Made by a program: the position numbers and the translations under genes. DNA of 64,000 bases from Roseivirga seohaensis (GTDB lineage: Bacteria; Bacteroidota; Bacteroidia; Cytophagales; Cyclobacteriaceae), in assembly GCF_001592945.1 (NCBI RefSeq), contig NZ_LRPB01000023.1:434001-498000 (forward strand), given 5' to 3'. The first letter of the stretch is position 1. Every line of letters starts with the position of its first letter. This document shows, piece by piece, positions 25,181 to 35,256 of the stretch. The notes below the pieces were generated by a model. It saw only the letters and a program-made list of their open reading frames with translations, had not been told where the DNA came from and did not search any database.

Positions 25181-27994
25181 TTAATGCGCTTTCAGCCAGT
25201 TGTCGCCTACACCTACTTCTACTTCCATAGGAACAGAAAGCTCAATGGCCGATTTCATTAATGCTGGAATCCGTTCTTTCATTATTTCAAGCTCGGGTTT
25301 GTATACATCGAAAACGAGTTCATCATGCACCTGCATGATCATTTTTGATTGAAGCTTTTCTTTCTTCATCCAATCGTGAATGCTAATCATGGCTACTTTA
25401 ATCATGTCCGCAGCACTGCCCTGAATTGGTGCGTTAATAGCATTACGCTCTGCATGGCCACGACCCACCATATTTTTAGAATGAATGTCGCGCAAGTACC
25501 TTCTTCGGCCTAAGATGGTTTCTACATAAGTGAACTCGCGCGCTTTGTTCACTTGGGCATCCATGTATTTTTTCACACCAGGAAATTCGTTGAAATAAGC
25601 CGTAATAATTTGCTGTGCTTCGGTGCGGCTAATGCCAATGTTTTGCGCCAAACCAAAAGCTGAAATGCCATAGATCAAACCGAAGTTTACTTCTTTGGCT
25701 TTTCGCCTCATATCACGGTCGACTTCTTCTAACGGAACGCCAAACACTTTGGAGGCTGTGGTAGCGTGAATATCTCGCCCGTTTTTAAAGGCATCCATCA
25801 TGCTCTCATCTTCGGCAAAAGCGGCTACAATCCGAAGCTCTATTTGCGAATAATCCGCAGCCAAAAGAATGTGGTCTTCGGAACGAGGAATAAATGCCTT
25901 TCTGATTTCACGCCCCTTTTCGGTCCTGATCGGAATGTTTTGGAGGTTGGGGTTATTGGAGCTCAAACGCCCTGTAGCCGCCACCGCCTGACGGTAATCG
26001 GTGTGCACCAAACCATCAATTGGGCTGATCATTTTTGGAAGCGCATCTACATAAGTAGACTTCAGTTTTTGGTATTCCCTAAACTCCAAAATGATGCGCG
26101 CAATGTCATGCTCTACCGCTAGTTTCGAAAGAATATCTTCGCCTGTAGCATACTGACCCGTTTTAGTTTTCTTCGGTTTTTCAATCAACTTCATCTGATC
26201 GAAAAGGATTTCGCCCAACTGTTTTGGCGATGCAATATTGAATTCACTTCCAGCCAATTCGAAGATTTGAGTTTGGGCTTTTAAGCTTTCCTCTTCCAGT
26301 TCTTTCGACATAGCGGCTAATGCATCTGTATCGATTTTTACGCCATTGTATTCAATGTCGGCCAATACGTTTACCAAAGGAATTTCAACCTCATCAAAAA
26401 GCTTGGTCACTTTGTTTTCTTCCATCATAGGGGCAAAAACTTGCTTTAGCTGGAAGGTGATGTCGGCATCTTCACCCGCGTATTCCGCTACTTTGTGAAT
26501 GTCGACATCTTTCATGTTGCCTTGTTTTACTCCTTTTTTACCGATGAGTTCGGTAATCGAAACTGGCGTATAATTGAGGTAATTTTCGGCCAGCACATCC
26601 ATATTATGGCGCGTGTCTGGGTCGATCAAATAATGGGCAATCATGGTATCGAAGATTGGCCCTTTTACCTCAACACCGTAATTCTTCAAGATCTGAATAT
26701 CGTATTTCGCGTTTTGCGCAATCTTCAGAATGGCTTCATTTTCAAAAACAGGTCTGAATTCCTCAATAATGGCTTGGGCTTCTTCGCGATCTTGTGGGGT
26801 GGGTACGTAATAAGCTTCCCCTTTTTTGTATGAAAAGGCCAGCCCAACCATATTGGCTTCAATCGGTTCTAAATTGTCAGTTTCCGTATCGAAGCAAAGC
26901 TCTTTTTGCACCATCAAGTACTTGATCAACCGCTTTCTTTTTTGAGGCGTATCAATCAAATGATAATCGTGCTCGGTGTTGGCTAATGTACCTTTTTCCG
27001 AAGTAATAGGTTCATCTGGTCCGTTGGAAAGGGTTGGTGTAGCATCGCCAAAAAGTCCCATTTGTGAAGTATTGGCAGCCGCTTTTGGCTTGGATGCTGT
27101 TGGAGTAGCAGAGGCTTCTCCCAAAATTCGTTTCAAAGTGGTACGAAATTCTAGCTCTTCAAAAATCTCCGTCAGCTTTTCTTTATTTGGCCCTTTGTAT
27201 TCCATCGTGGACGAATCAAAATCGATGGGTACCGTAGTGCAAATTCTGGCCAATTCTTTCGATTGCAAACCTTGGGCGCCAAACTCTTCTACACGCTCCT
27301 TCAGTTTTCCTTTTAGTTCATGTGAATGTGCAATGATGCCCTCTACAGTGCCATAATCCTTCAACAGTTTTGAAGCTGTTTTTGGACCCACACCTGGTAT
27401 TCCAGGAATGTTATCTACAGCATCACCCTGCAGCCCGAGCATGTCTACAACTTGATCAATTCGTTCTACATCCCATTTCGCCAATACTTCTGGAATTCCC
27501 ATAATATCTACCCCGTTACCCATAAATGCAGGCTTGTAGAGGTATACATGTTCTTCCACCAATTGGCCGTAATCTTTGTCTGGGGTCATCATAAAAACTT
27601 CAAAGCCTTCGGCAGAAGCTTTTTTGGCAAAAGTGCCAATTACATCATCGGCTTCATAGCCATCGAGTTCTAACACTGGAATGTTAAATGCCCGAACAAT
27701 GTCTTTCACCAAAGGAATAGCAACACGGATATCTTCAGGTTGTGCATCGCGGTTGGCTTTGTAGAGAGGGTAATCTACATGCCTAAAAGTTGGGGCTGGG
27801 GTGTCGAAAGCCACAGCAATGTGCGAAGGTTTTTTCTTATCAATAATCTCGAAAAGACTATTGGTGAAACCAAAGGCGGCTCCTGTGTTTAATCCTTTTG
27901 AACTAATTCTTGGGTTTTTACTGAAGGCAAAGTGGGCACGATAAATCAATGCCATGGCATCCAGAAGGAAGAGTGTTTTTTCGGGTTTACTCAT
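25181..27994 (-). CDS. polA: DNA polymerase I
   Basis: 937 residues with the full three-domain set. The N-terminal 5'-3' exonuclease (about 1-300) shows FLLDAMALIYRAHFA and NRDAQPEDIR. The 3'-5' proofreading domain (about 340-540) keeps the acidic pair in FDTETDNL, so it looks active. The polymerase domain holds motif A DYSQIELRI, the O-helix KEVNFGLIYGIS, and motif C QVHDELVFD. The C-terminus SVPMEVEVGVGDNWLKAH is typical. It fills gaps in Okazaki processing and repair. Start at 27994. Confidence 0.97.
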   Translation of the reverse strand: MSKPEKTLFLLDAMALIYRAHFAFSKNPRISSKGLNTGAAFGFTNSLFEIIDKKKPSHIAVAFDTPAPTFRHVDYPLYKANRDAQPEDIRVAIPLVKDIVRAFNIPVLELDGYEADDVIGTFAKKASAEGFEVFMMTPDKDYGQLVEEHVYLYKPAFMGNGVDIMGIPEVLAKWDVERIDQVVDMLGLQGDAVDNIPGIPGVGPKTASKLLKDYGTVEGIIAHSHELKGKLKERVEEFGAQGLQSKELARICTTVPIDFDSSTMEYKGPNKEKLTEIFEELEFRTTLKRILGEASATPTASKPKAAANTSQMGLFGDATPTLSNGPDEPITSEKGTLANTEHDYHLIDTPQKRKRLIKYLMVQKELCFDTETDNLEPIEANMVGLAFSYKKGEAYYVPTPQDREEAQAIIEEFRPVFENEAILKIAQNAKYDIQILKNYGVEVKGPIFDTMIAHYLIDPDTRHNMDVLAENYLNYTPVSITELIGKKGVKQGNMKDVDIHKVAEYAGEDADITFQLKQVFAPMMEENKVTKLFDEVEIPLVNVLADIEYNGVKIDTDALAAMSKELEEESLKAQTQIFELAGSEFNIASPKQLGEILFDQMKLIEKPKKTKTGQYATGEDILSKLAVEHDIARIILEFREYQKLKSTYVDALPKMISPIDGLVHTDYRQAVAATGRLSSNNPNLQNIPIRTEKGREIRKAFIPRSEDHILLAADYSQIELRIVAAFAEDESMMDAFKNGRDIHATTASKVFGVPLEEVDRDMRRKAKEVNFGLIYGISAFGLAQNIGISRTEAQQIITAYFNEFPGVKKYMDAQVNKAREFTYVETILGRRRYLRDIHSKNMVGRGHAERNAINAPIQGSAADMIKVAMISIHDWMKKEKLQSKMIMQVHDELVFDVYKPELEIMKERIPALMKSAIELSVPMEVEVGVGDNWLKAH

Positions 27995-28072
27995 TCAATA
28001 AAGGTAAGTAATCCGAGTACTTAGGGAAACAGAATTTTGATTAATTATGTGCTAAAAAGCTGGGTGAACAAT

Positions 28073-29611
28073 TTACTGACCTAAAGAAGTGCTGGCCACC
28101 AAATTAGGTTTATGAGCAATTAGGCCAAGCGTGAAGTTGAAAACGGCATCTTGCTTATTGATTAAGTCTGTATAGGTTTTCTTAACCGCGAAATCAGGAA
28201 ACACACCACGACCTATTTCGTTTCTGTCTCCTTTATTCTGGAAGGTTTCTGAAATTACGGGCACTTGAACCATTAGGGCAGAATTTGGCAAGCTATAATT
28301 CAAAAGCATATTGGCTGTTCTGCCTGCGTTTGCACCTCCCGTTTCTTCACCAACAAGAATTACATTATCCAATTGACCCAAAATTCTAGCGAAATCGGCA
28401 GCGGCAGAAAAGGTCTTTCCTGAGGTAAGCACATACACTTGGCCTTCGAATTTCAGGTCTTTTAAATCGAAGCCTAATTCAAATTCTTCGTGCCAATTTT
28501 GGGTGTCATTTACAAACTCTCCTTTGGCGTTTGCCGAGAAGTGTTTTTCTAAATACTGCTCTGCATTTGCAACTACTTCTTCGGAACCGACAGCACCATT
28601 GATGCCTCTTAACTGGTCTTCATGTGTAATTTTTAAGCTTCTGGTAGAAGTTGAAGATGGGTCTACCAAGTCAGTACCAGCGATCATTTTGTACAGAAAA
28701 TTCAAAAGTCTACGGTCGCCACCTTCATTATTTCTAAGGTCGAGCACCAAGTTTTTGACGCCCGCCCCCTTAGAGGCAGCAGAGTATTGATCATAAATTT
28801 TCTGGAAAAACCATTCTGGACTGGCTTGGAAAGTGTTTAGGGTAAGTACTAGGGTTTGAAGGGAGTCAATTGCATCCACATGAGTAAAGTGAATGTATCT
28901 TTCGTTTGTTTGGTAAACTGGGCGCATGTAGTTGTTCGCCATCATTTGATTACCAGGAATGCCTTGAACAGCGGTGGTATTTGTTTTTCCATTTAAATTA
29001 GAAATAACATTAAACTCAGCCGAAGCACCGTATTTAAGGAAAAAATAGTAACCGAATTTCTGTTCTACTTCTCTGTATTTTTTAGTTTCTATAAACCCAT
29101 CAGTTACGGTTAAGGCAGTAAGTTCTTTCAACAGTTGTTGCGAAGGAATTCCATTAATGGAAACTATTTTACTGCCTAGTGGCAAAGTTCCACCATCAAA
29201 GTCGATATAAACTTCATTGTCGATTATCGAAACAGGGTAAGGGAAGAAGTCGCTCTTTTCAGTAGCTGTTTTCAGAATCTGAGTGTCTATGGATACCGCA
29301 GTGTGACCACATCTTAACTTCTGATTTAGCTCAATAACCAAATTAGAGAAATGCTGATAGCTAATGTTTTCTGGAAGGCTGTTAATGCTTGCGTCTACAA
29401 GCTGCTTAAACTCTGCTCTTGAAATGTAGGCGTACGGATTACCGTGTTGCTCGTCAATTAGTTTGAAGTAAAAGGAAAGATCTTGTGCGGCTTGCTGCTT
29501 AGAAAGTGAGTGATCGAAACCGTTATTGGCAAAGGCAGACAGACTCAAAACCATCATGACGATGATCGAGAATGTACTTTTTGAAACCTTTATTGCCGTA
29601 TTTCTAATCAT
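28073..29611 (-). CDS. Exported S41 family (tail-specific) peptidase-like protein
   Basis: About 512 residues from the ATG at 29611, which has AGGAA upstream; a longer frame to 29653 lacks a convincing site. Signal peptide or anchor about residues 7-28. The C-terminal part carries S41 features: VLDLRNNEGGD, then TSGKTFSAAADFA with the likely catalytic serine and ILVGEETGGANAGR. A PDZ-like segment (LGSKIVSINGIPSQQLL) precedes it. The catalytic Lys is not certain by eye, so activity is unproven. Monocistronic between polA and the DUF5723 gene. Confidence 0.85.
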   Translation of the reverse strand: MIRNTAIKVSKSTFSIIVMMVLSLSAFANNGFDHSLSKQQAAQDLSFYFKLIDEQHGNPYAYISRAEFKQLVDASINSLPENISYQHFSNLVIELNQKLRCGHTAVSIDTQILKTATEKSDFFPYPVSIIDNEVYIDFDGGTLPLGSKIVSINGIPSQQLLKELTALTVTDGFIETKKYREVEQKFGYYFFLKYGASAEFNVISNLNGKTNTTAVQGIPGNQMMANNYMRPVYQTNERYIHFTHVDAIDSLQTLVLTLNTFQASPEWFFQKIYDQYSAASKGAGVKNLVLDLRNNEGGDRRLLNFLYKMIAGTDLVDPSSTSTRSLKITHEDQLRGINGAVGSEEVVANAEQYLEKHFSANAKGEFVNDTQNWHEEFELGFDLKDLKFEGQVYVLTSGKTFSAAADFARILGQLDNVILVGEETGGANAGRTANMLLNYSLPNSALMVQVPVISETFQNKGDRNEIGRGVFPDFAVKKTYTDLINKQDAVFNFTLGLIAHKPNLVASTSLGQ

Positions 29612-30087
29612 TCTATTCCTGTTTTGGTCATCAGGGTGAATGATTGGATTCAATTCGTAAACCTTGATGTTCAGCGAATTGAAGATCGGCTTAAGGCCTT
29701 GTGGCTCTGTTAGCGATTTACTAATTCCAATATTTCGGCATTACCTCTATAGTATAGGTGTAACGCCTAGCACACCCTGTGTGGCAGGGTATAGAAATGA
29801 GTAAATACGAGTGGTTGAAAAACGTATTTACGTTAGTTCGATTGATGTTTGGTTCAGTAATCTGGGAAATGCAATAAGCGGAGAATCACCGCTAGGTGTT
29901 TGTTGAAAGGAATACAAATATACAGAAAAATGCTTTTCACACAATTTAAGATGTTGTTTGAATACAATATTTCGAATTTCATAGATAATTAAAATGTACC
30001 GACACACATTATTGTTTTGCACAAGTGGAGTTGTAAGATAGATTATTTGGCAATTACCTCGAATGGTGATCGTATGTTGCTGGTTTT
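29612..30087. other. Intergenic region with three successive hairpins
   Basis: This gap separates two divergent genes. It contains the hairpins 29755-29769, 29774-29790 and 29801-29831 (stem GTAAATACG/CGTATTTAC, 13-base loop). They could be part of a leader of the minus-strand S41-type gene or an operator; see findings. A small frame at 29828-30022 on the minus strand is weak. Nothing else was seen. Confidence 0.5.
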
Positions 30088-31644
30088 GTGGTTTTTACGG
30101 AAAACATAGAATGCTTAAAATATTTCTTAGAAATTGACGTAATTTCAGTGCTTCAAAGAAATTTCGGTTCCATTTTGCGATTTGTACTTGCTTTTCTGAC
30201 GCTTTTATTACCCCAACTTATTATGGGTCAAAGCTTTAATGGGTACATACATTCCGATTTTTCTGGGATTATTGGAGCGCAGTTTCAGCCTGCAAACTTG
30301 GCGGGTTCTCCATACAAGTACGACATCAGTTTAGTGAATGCGAATTACTTCCTCACCAATAACATTGCCTACATAAAAAGTACAGAAACCAATCGAGGTT
30401 TTGTTCGGTATTTAAATGACGGCCAAAGGTTTTTGCACTCAAATATTACTTTAGGGGGAATTTCAGGGATGGCCACTTTGCGAGGTGACGAGTCGATAGG
30501 TTTTACCTATCGGATGCGCGCACACGGAAGTGCCATTGATTTCAGTCCAGAGTTTATTACCCAAATGGGAAGGTTTACTCAGCCTCAGTTTTTGAACAGT
30601 CAAGCCACCAATCAATCAGGAAAATTTGCTACAGCCCTTTGGAGAGAATATGGACTTACTTACGCCAAAATTTTAAAGGATGATGGTTTTCATCGTTGGA
30701 AAGCTGGGGCCACCTTTAAGCTGATCAACCCAAGAGGAAGTGCTTTTTTGGATATTCAAGACATTAGTTACTCGACAGATAACTCTGGCAATACAGATTT
30801 GACGAATGCCGAATTGGCCTTTGGTTATTCTGCTAATCTCAACAGCTTTGAGCAATTTGATGGCACTGAAAAACTGGATCGTTTGCCTGATTTAATAGGC
30901 AACCATTTTGGGTTTGACTTTGGGCTAGTTTACGAAAGAGTAACATTTTGGGAAGCGTCAAAAGATGAGAATGGCACCAATCGTAACAGGGATATTGATT
31001 ATGAATTTAAACTCAGCGCCAGCATCACGGATGTTGGAAAGATGAAGTTTCAATATGGAAGCGCTTCAACCCAAAGTATAGGTTTGTTAGGCAATGTAAA
31101 TGCAGAAAATTTAGACACGCTTTTTAGCGGAATCGCCAGTTTTAGAGGAGTTGCCGATAGTTTGGCAACTGTAGCCCAAACCTCTTCCCTAAACGGAGAA
31201 TACACCGTGAGTTTGCCTACCACCCTCAACCTTGGTTATGACTACAATTTTGGAAACGATTTTTATTTGGGCGCTTTTGCCAGAATTGACCTAACCAGCC
31301 TTTCTAAAGCAGATTATCGACTTAATTACCAACATAGCCTTACCATTTCCCCTCGTTGGGAAAAGGAAAAGAAAGCGATTTACGCACCATTGTACATCAA
31401 TCAGCAAGGTGCTTTTCATTTAGGGTTGGCTGCCCGTTATGGGGCTTTTACACTCGGCACTCAAAGTTTAGGGTCGCTTTTGAGCAGTGAGCCCAATACA
31501 GGCAGTTTCTTCTTCAGCATCAATATCAGCCAGCTTAAAGCCAATGCCAAAAAACCTTATTGCTTTGGGCCATCTCGCGGAACTTCAATGACCAACACGA
31601 AGCGCACTCCTATCTACAAAAGGAAGAAGTGGATATTCTTTTAA
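30088..31644 (+). CDS. DUF5723 family outer-membrane-type protein
   Basis: Up to 518 residues; 30088 is a GTG and the true start may be the GTG at 30148, which places a signal peptide (FVLAFLTLLLPQLIMGQ) near the N-terminus. The region after it (SDFSGIIGAQFQPANLAGSPYKYD) fits DUF5723, a Bacteroidota family of predicted beta-barrel proteins. Amphipathic strands continue to the C-terminus. The stop codon shares bases with the stop of the convergent DinB gene (TTAA at 31641-31644). Function unknown. Confidence 0.8.
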   Translation: MVFTENIECLKYFLEIDVISVLQRNFGSILRFVLAFLTLLLPQLIMGQSFNGYIHSDFSGIIGAQFQPANLAGSPYKYDISLVNANYFLTNNIAYIKSTETNRGFVRYLNDGQRFLHSNITLGGISGMATLRGDESIGFTYRMRAHGSAIDFSPEFITQMGRFTQPQFLNSQATNQSGKFATALWREYGLTYAKILKDDGFHRWKAGATFKLINPRGSAFLDIQDISYSTDNSGNTDLTNAELAFGYSANLNSFEQFDGTEKLDRLPDLIGNHFGFDFGLVYERVTFWEASKDENGTNRNRDIDYEFKLSASITDVGKMKFQYGSASTQSIGLLGNVNAENLDTLFSGIASFRGVADSLATVAQTSSLNGEYTVSLPTTLNLGYDYNFGNDFYLGAFARIDLTSLSKADYRLNYQHSLTISPRWEKEKKAIYAPLYINQQGAFHLGLAARYGAFTLGTQSLGSLLSSEPNTGSFFFSINISQLKANAKKPYCFGPSRGTSMTNTKRTPIYKRKKWIFF

Positions 31645-32090
31645 GCCCTTACGTAAAAAATAAAATCACTTACTGGTGGGGCAATATCTTCTTGGCGGAG
31701 CAAAGTAGCCAACTGGCCTCTGTGGTGTGTTCCATGATTTGCTACATGGGTCATAATATCAGAAATACGGGTTTCGTAAGCATCACCTTTTGAGTTTTTG
31801 TACTCAATTACATTTTCATATTCTTCTTGAGAATAGATGAAATCTAACCATCGTTGGCTGCTTCTTTTTACCAGTTCAATGGCCTCAATTGAACTTCCTT
31901 CAGTCCAAACTTCTGGAACGTTTTCTTCAGTGTGTGTAATTCTGTCGAGCCAAATCAGCTGGGCGTTTCCAATGTGGTGGAAAAGCTTCGTGATTTTATC
32001 GTTTTTGTAGGTATTTGATTTGATCACATCGGCAAATAGATTATTCGCCCAAATATTGTATTCGAAAAGTCTGGTAAAACGTTCTTTCAT
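31641..32090 (-). CDS. DinB family protein
   Basis: About 149 residues from the ATG at 32090 (a TTG three codons upstream is an alternative). DinB four-helix-bundle proteins use three histidines to bind a metal; the candidates are in KLFHHIGNAQLIWLDR and in VANHGTHHRGQLATLLR. Known members include thiol transferases, but many are unassigned. It lies 44 bases after the upstream membrane protein gene on the same strand and overlaps the DUF5723 gene stop by four bases. Confidence 0.88.
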   Translation of the reverse strand: MKERFTRLFEYNIWANNLFADVIKSNTYKNDKITKLFHHIGNAQLIWLDRITHTEENVPEVWTEGSSIEAIELVKRSSQRWLDFIYSQEEYENVIEYKNSKGDAYETRISDIMTHVANHGTHHRGQLATLLRQEDIAPPVSDFIFYVRA

Positions 32091-32134
32091 GTTTTTCAAA
32101 TTTAAAACTCACAACAGAAACAATTAAAATTCAG

Positions 32135-32554
32135 CTATTTACTGGCCTTGTAAGCCTTGCCTTTTAGAGCAATCACAATAAGGAAAGGCACCCAAATTCC
32201 ATCATTCATAATCAGGTGAAACAAGCCTTGGTCGCCAACTTTTCCTTCTAAAATCACCGTATAGAACCATATGGCACCCCCAATTTTAGTGAGCGCTCCA
32301 ACAAGGGCTAAGTACCAAAGTCTTCCAGGGTGAAGTGCTGTTGCGAAATAAACGAAGCCCAAAACTAACACTGCTCGGCCTTGCCAAATAAGAATTTCTG
32401 GGGTGGTATTTTGGCTTTCGGTTACCCAATGGTAAAAGCTTTCGGGAAACCAAGCGATGAAAATGCCCCAAAATATATTATAAACGCAGGCGATCAGTAA
32501 GAATCCGCGCATCCAGTTAGGAAATAGCGTTTGTTGTGTTTTCATCGTTTTCAT
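32135..32554 (-). CDS. Small membrane protein, four helices, unknown
   Basis: 139 residues with four hydrophobic segments (about 16-35, 56-75, 80-97, 119-134) and a Trp-rich profile. No family is recognised with certainty; similar proteins occur near DinB-like genes in Bacteroidota, as here. The ATG at 32554 could instead be the ATG two codons later (MKTQQ). Probably cotranscribed with the DinB gene. Confidence 0.7.
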   Translation of the reverse strand: MKTMKTQQTLFPNWMRGFLLIACVYNIFWGIFIAWFPESFYHWVTESQNTTPEILIWQGRAVLVLGFVYFATALHPGRLWYLALVGALTKIGGAIWFYTVILEGKVGDQGLFHLIMNDGIWVPFLIVIALKGKAYKASK

Positions 32555-32577
32555 AACTTAAAACTTTAGCAGATTGT

Positions 32578-32585
32578 TAGCTTTG
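32578..32585 (+). promoter_or_regulatory. -7 element TAGCTTTG upstream of the amidase gene
   Basis: Exact TAnnTTTG match 42 bases before the ATG at 32628. No TTG is found about 20 bases upstream, so support is partial. Confidence 0.3.
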
Positions 32586-32627
32586 TTATTGTTCTGCAAA
32601 GGACGGCAAAACATTTAAATTAAACCT

Positions 32628-34328
32628 ATGAAACAGCCAAATCCCCGTAAGTTCAGAATTCCGATTGTCGCTTTATTGGCGGTACTATTGGTTTCTTCTG
32701 GTTTTGTAATGGGCTACAGAGTAGCTCAAGAAATCAAAATCGAAAAGGCCGATGTGCAATCGGCTCAAAAAATAATTGACCTGCAACTGACTGATGCTGA
32801 AATTGAACAGCTTCTCCCTAACCTGAACAGGGGTTTGGCAGATGTACGCGAACTGCACGAATATCCACTAGACAATGCCACTCCACCAGCCGTTTTGTTC
32901 AACCCGAATATTGGAAAAACGAATTTTCCGGCTCAAAAGAAAATTGAATGGCTTTTGCCGAATAAGGTAGAAATGCCAAAGGATAAAAACGATTTGGCTT
33001 TTTATACCGTAGCGCAACTTTCTTCGCTGATTAAAAATAAGAAAATCAGTTCAGTTGAACTTACCCAATTCTTTCTGGATAGATTAGAAAAACATGGAGG
33101 AACGCTAGAAGCCGTTATTACCATTACCAAAGAACGCGCTTTAACACAGGCCAAAAAGGCGGATGATTTATTGGCGAAAGGCACTTATTTGGGGCCTCTG
33201 CACGGTATTCCTTACGGAGCGAAAGATTTGCTTGCCGTTCCGGGTTATAAAACCACTTGGGGAGCTGGACCTTATAAAGACCAAGACCGTGGGGATGAAT
33301 TGGCCACCGTAATCAAAAAATTGGATGATGCTGGAGCCGTTTTAGTGGCTAAACTTACTTTAGGTGCTTTGGCCATGGGCGATGTTTGGTATGGAGGAAC
33401 TACCAAAAACCCCTGGAATTTAGAACAAGGAGCGAGCGGATCTTCAGCCGGTTCGGCTTCGGCTACTTCGGCTGGTTTGGTACCTTTTGCCTTGGGCACA
33501 GAAACCTTGGGTTCTATTGTTTCTCCTTCTACTCGAAATGGGGTCACTGGTCTTCGACCTACTTTTGGTCGAGTGAGCAAAGCAGGTGCGATGGCACTCA
33601 GCTGGAGCATGGACAAGATTGGTCCGATTGCCCGAAATGCCTTCGATTGCGCTTTGGTTTTTGAAGTCATTCGAGGGTCGGATGGGATTGATCTTTCGGT
33701 TCAAGATGCCCCTTTCAATTATAATGCAAATGTTGATTTATCGAAACTAAGAGTGGGCTACCTTAAGTCTTATTTTGACAATACCCGAAACGAGACTCAG
33801 AAGAAAAACGATCAGCAGGTATTGGACGAGTTGACAAAGTTAGGTGCAGATTTAAAACCCGTTGAATGGGTTTCCGACCTTCCTTTTGGGGGAATGTTGA
33901 ACATTCTTTCGGCAGAAGCCGCTGCTGCTTTTGACGAACTGACGCGCTCAAACCGAGATAGCCTTTTGGTACGACAGAATTCAGGCGCATGGCCAAACTC
34001 CTTCCGCGAAGCGCGTTTTATTACTGCCGTGGATTATATTAATGCCAACCGTGTGCGCTATGAAGTGATGCAAAAAGTGAATGAACTGATGAAGGATTAT
34101 GATGTAATCATTAGCCCGAGCTTAGGGAACAATCAGCTTTCGACTACCAACCTTACGGGGCATCCAGCTGTGGTCATGAAAAATGGCTATACCCAAAACG
34201 GAAGTCCAACCAGTATTTCGTTTATTGGGAACTTGTATGATGAAGCCACGATTTTAGCGGTGGCCAGGGCTTATCAAGAAGCCACGGGTTTTGATGAAGA
34301 GAACCCACCTCTGTTTGTGAAAAAATAG
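32628..34328 (+). CDS. Amidase signature family protein, exported
   Basis: 566 residues with an N-terminal signal anchor (about 11-30). The Lys/cis-Ser/Ser catalytic set is visible: Lys199 in PYGAKDLLAVPG, the serine pair near 272-273 in GASGSSAGSAS and Ser296 in TLGSIVSP. The Ser-Lys-rich signature region of amidases is clear. The N-terminal 120 residues before the amidase domain are unrecognised. Substrate unknown; secreted members often hydrolyse amides or peptides in the periplasm. It precedes coaX by 42 bases and could be cotranscribed with it. Confidence 0.92.
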   Translation: MKQPNPRKFRIPIVALLAVLLVSSGFVMGYRVAQEIKIEKADVQSAQKIIDLQLTDAEIEQLLPNLNRGLADVRELHEYPLDNATPPAVLFNPNIGKTNFPAQKKIEWLLPNKVEMPKDKNDLAFYTVAQLSSLIKNKKISSVELTQFFLDRLEKHGGTLEAVITITKERALTQAKKADDLLAKGTYLGPLHGIPYGAKDLLAVPGYKTTWGAGPYKDQDRGDELATVIKKLDDAGAVLVAKLTLGALAMGDVWYGGTTKNPWNLEQGASGSSAGSASATSAGLVPFALGTETLGSIVSPSTRNGVTGLRPTFGRVSKAGAMALSWSMDKIGPIARNAFDCALVFEVIRGSDGIDLSVQDAPFNYNANVDLSKLRVGYLKSYFDNTRNETQKKNDQQVLDELTKLGADLKPVEWVSDLPFGGMLNILSAEAAAAFDELTRSNRDSLLVRQNSGAWPNSFREARFITAVDYINANRVRYEVMQKVNELMKDYDVIISPSLGNNQLSTTNLTGHPAVVMKNGYTQNGSPTSISFIGNLYDEATILAVARAYQEATGFDEENPPLFVKK

Positions 34329-34370
34329 AGATCATTTGAGTTTGTAATTTGATGCTTAAAAATTGAGAAA

Positions 34371-35135
34371 ATGCTCTTAGCCATTGATGCAGGGAATACC
34401 AATATTGTTTTCGGAATTCATGATGGAAACGCGTGGATTCATGAGTGGCGATTTAATACGCTGCCCATTAAAAACCAGATCGAATATGAGGTGTTTTTGC
34501 GTCTTAATTTTCTGGAAAACGATCTCAAATTGAGCGATGTTGACGGCATCATTATTTCATCCGTAGTGCCACAAATGAACACCATTTTGGCTGAGTTTTG
34601 GTCCAATTTGATTGAATGTGAGCATGTATTTATTGGCCCGAAATATTACGATCAACTGCCCATTATCACCAGCAACCCTCACAGCATTGGAACGGACTTA
34701 ATGGCCAATGCCATGGCGGCTCATTGCCTTTATAAAACCGATTGTATTGTGGTGGATTTTGGCACTGCCCTCACCTTTACGGTGGTGGAGGCTTCGGGTA
34801 ATATTCATGGGGTAAATATTGCCCCGGGCTTAAAAACAGCCATTAAAGCTTTGGTTGGAAATACGGCACAGTTGCCAGATGTGCCTTTAGAATTACCCAC
34901 CTCGGTCATTGGAAAAAACACGGTGCATGCCATTCAAGCAGGAGTGCTATGGGGCTATGTAAGTATGGTGGAGGGAATGCTCGATAGAATTCAAAAAGAG
35001 ATGGGTAGAAACTTCAAAGTAGTCGCTACGGGAGGTCTTTCTTCAGTGCTTACCCCACTCCACGAACGCTTTGACGAAGTGAACCGCCACCTTACCCTTG
35101 ATGGTTTAAGATTGATTCATGAGCGGCTGAAGTGA
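34371..35135 (+). CDS. coaX: Type III pantothenate kinase
   Basis: Catalyses the first step of coenzyme A synthesis. The 254 residues show the N-terminal phosphate-binding motif DAGNTNIVFG, the second phosphate motif VDFGTALTFTVV and the GXXPGL-like segment GVNIAPGLKTAIKALVGNTAQLP. The length is normal, so the gene is intact. A diverged second copy of its last 165 bases lies at 35974-36139, beyond a toxin-antitoxin pair. The gene may be cotranscribed with the amidase. Confidence 0.95.
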   Translation: MLLAIDAGNTNIVFGIHDGNAWIHEWRFNTLPIKNQIEYEVFLRLNFLENDLKLSDVDGIIISSVVPQMNTILAEFWSNLIECEHVFIGPKYYDQLPIITSNPHSIGTDLMANAMAAHCLYKTDCIVVDFGTALTFTVVEASGNIHGVNIAPGLKTAIKALVGNTAQLPDVPLELPTSVIGKNTVHAIQAGVLWGYVSMVEGMLDRIQKEMGRNFKVVATGGLSSVLTPLHERFDEVNRHLTLDGLRLIHERLK

Positions 35136-35149
35136 ATATGATCAGATGT

Positions 35150-35245
35150 GGTCTCAGCGAGACGCGAAGACCAGTTGAGATGCTGCAAAGTATAAATCGC
35201 ATTAAAATGTTTTGGTAATTTCTCCTTGTTGTAAATAAGTAGGAG
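35150..35245. repeat. REP-like composite repeat, copy 3 (diverged)
   Basis: Head hairpin (35150-35172), then ATGCTGCAAAGTATAAATCG and CATTAAAATG at 35180-35209, then an imperfect tail palindrome 35222-35245. It directly follows coaX. The same core lies after the second coaX 3' end (36173-36203). Confidence 0.6.
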
Positions 35246-35256
35246 TTAGAGAAAAG

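Noticed and set aside
29828-30022. 64-codon minus-strand frame in the gap before the S41-type gene
   Set aside because: No signal, motif or ribosome-binding site, and it overlaps the hairpin region.
33272-33704. Frames of 86-132 residues in the amidase region
   Set aside because: Shadows of the amidase gene, which has a full catalytic motif set.
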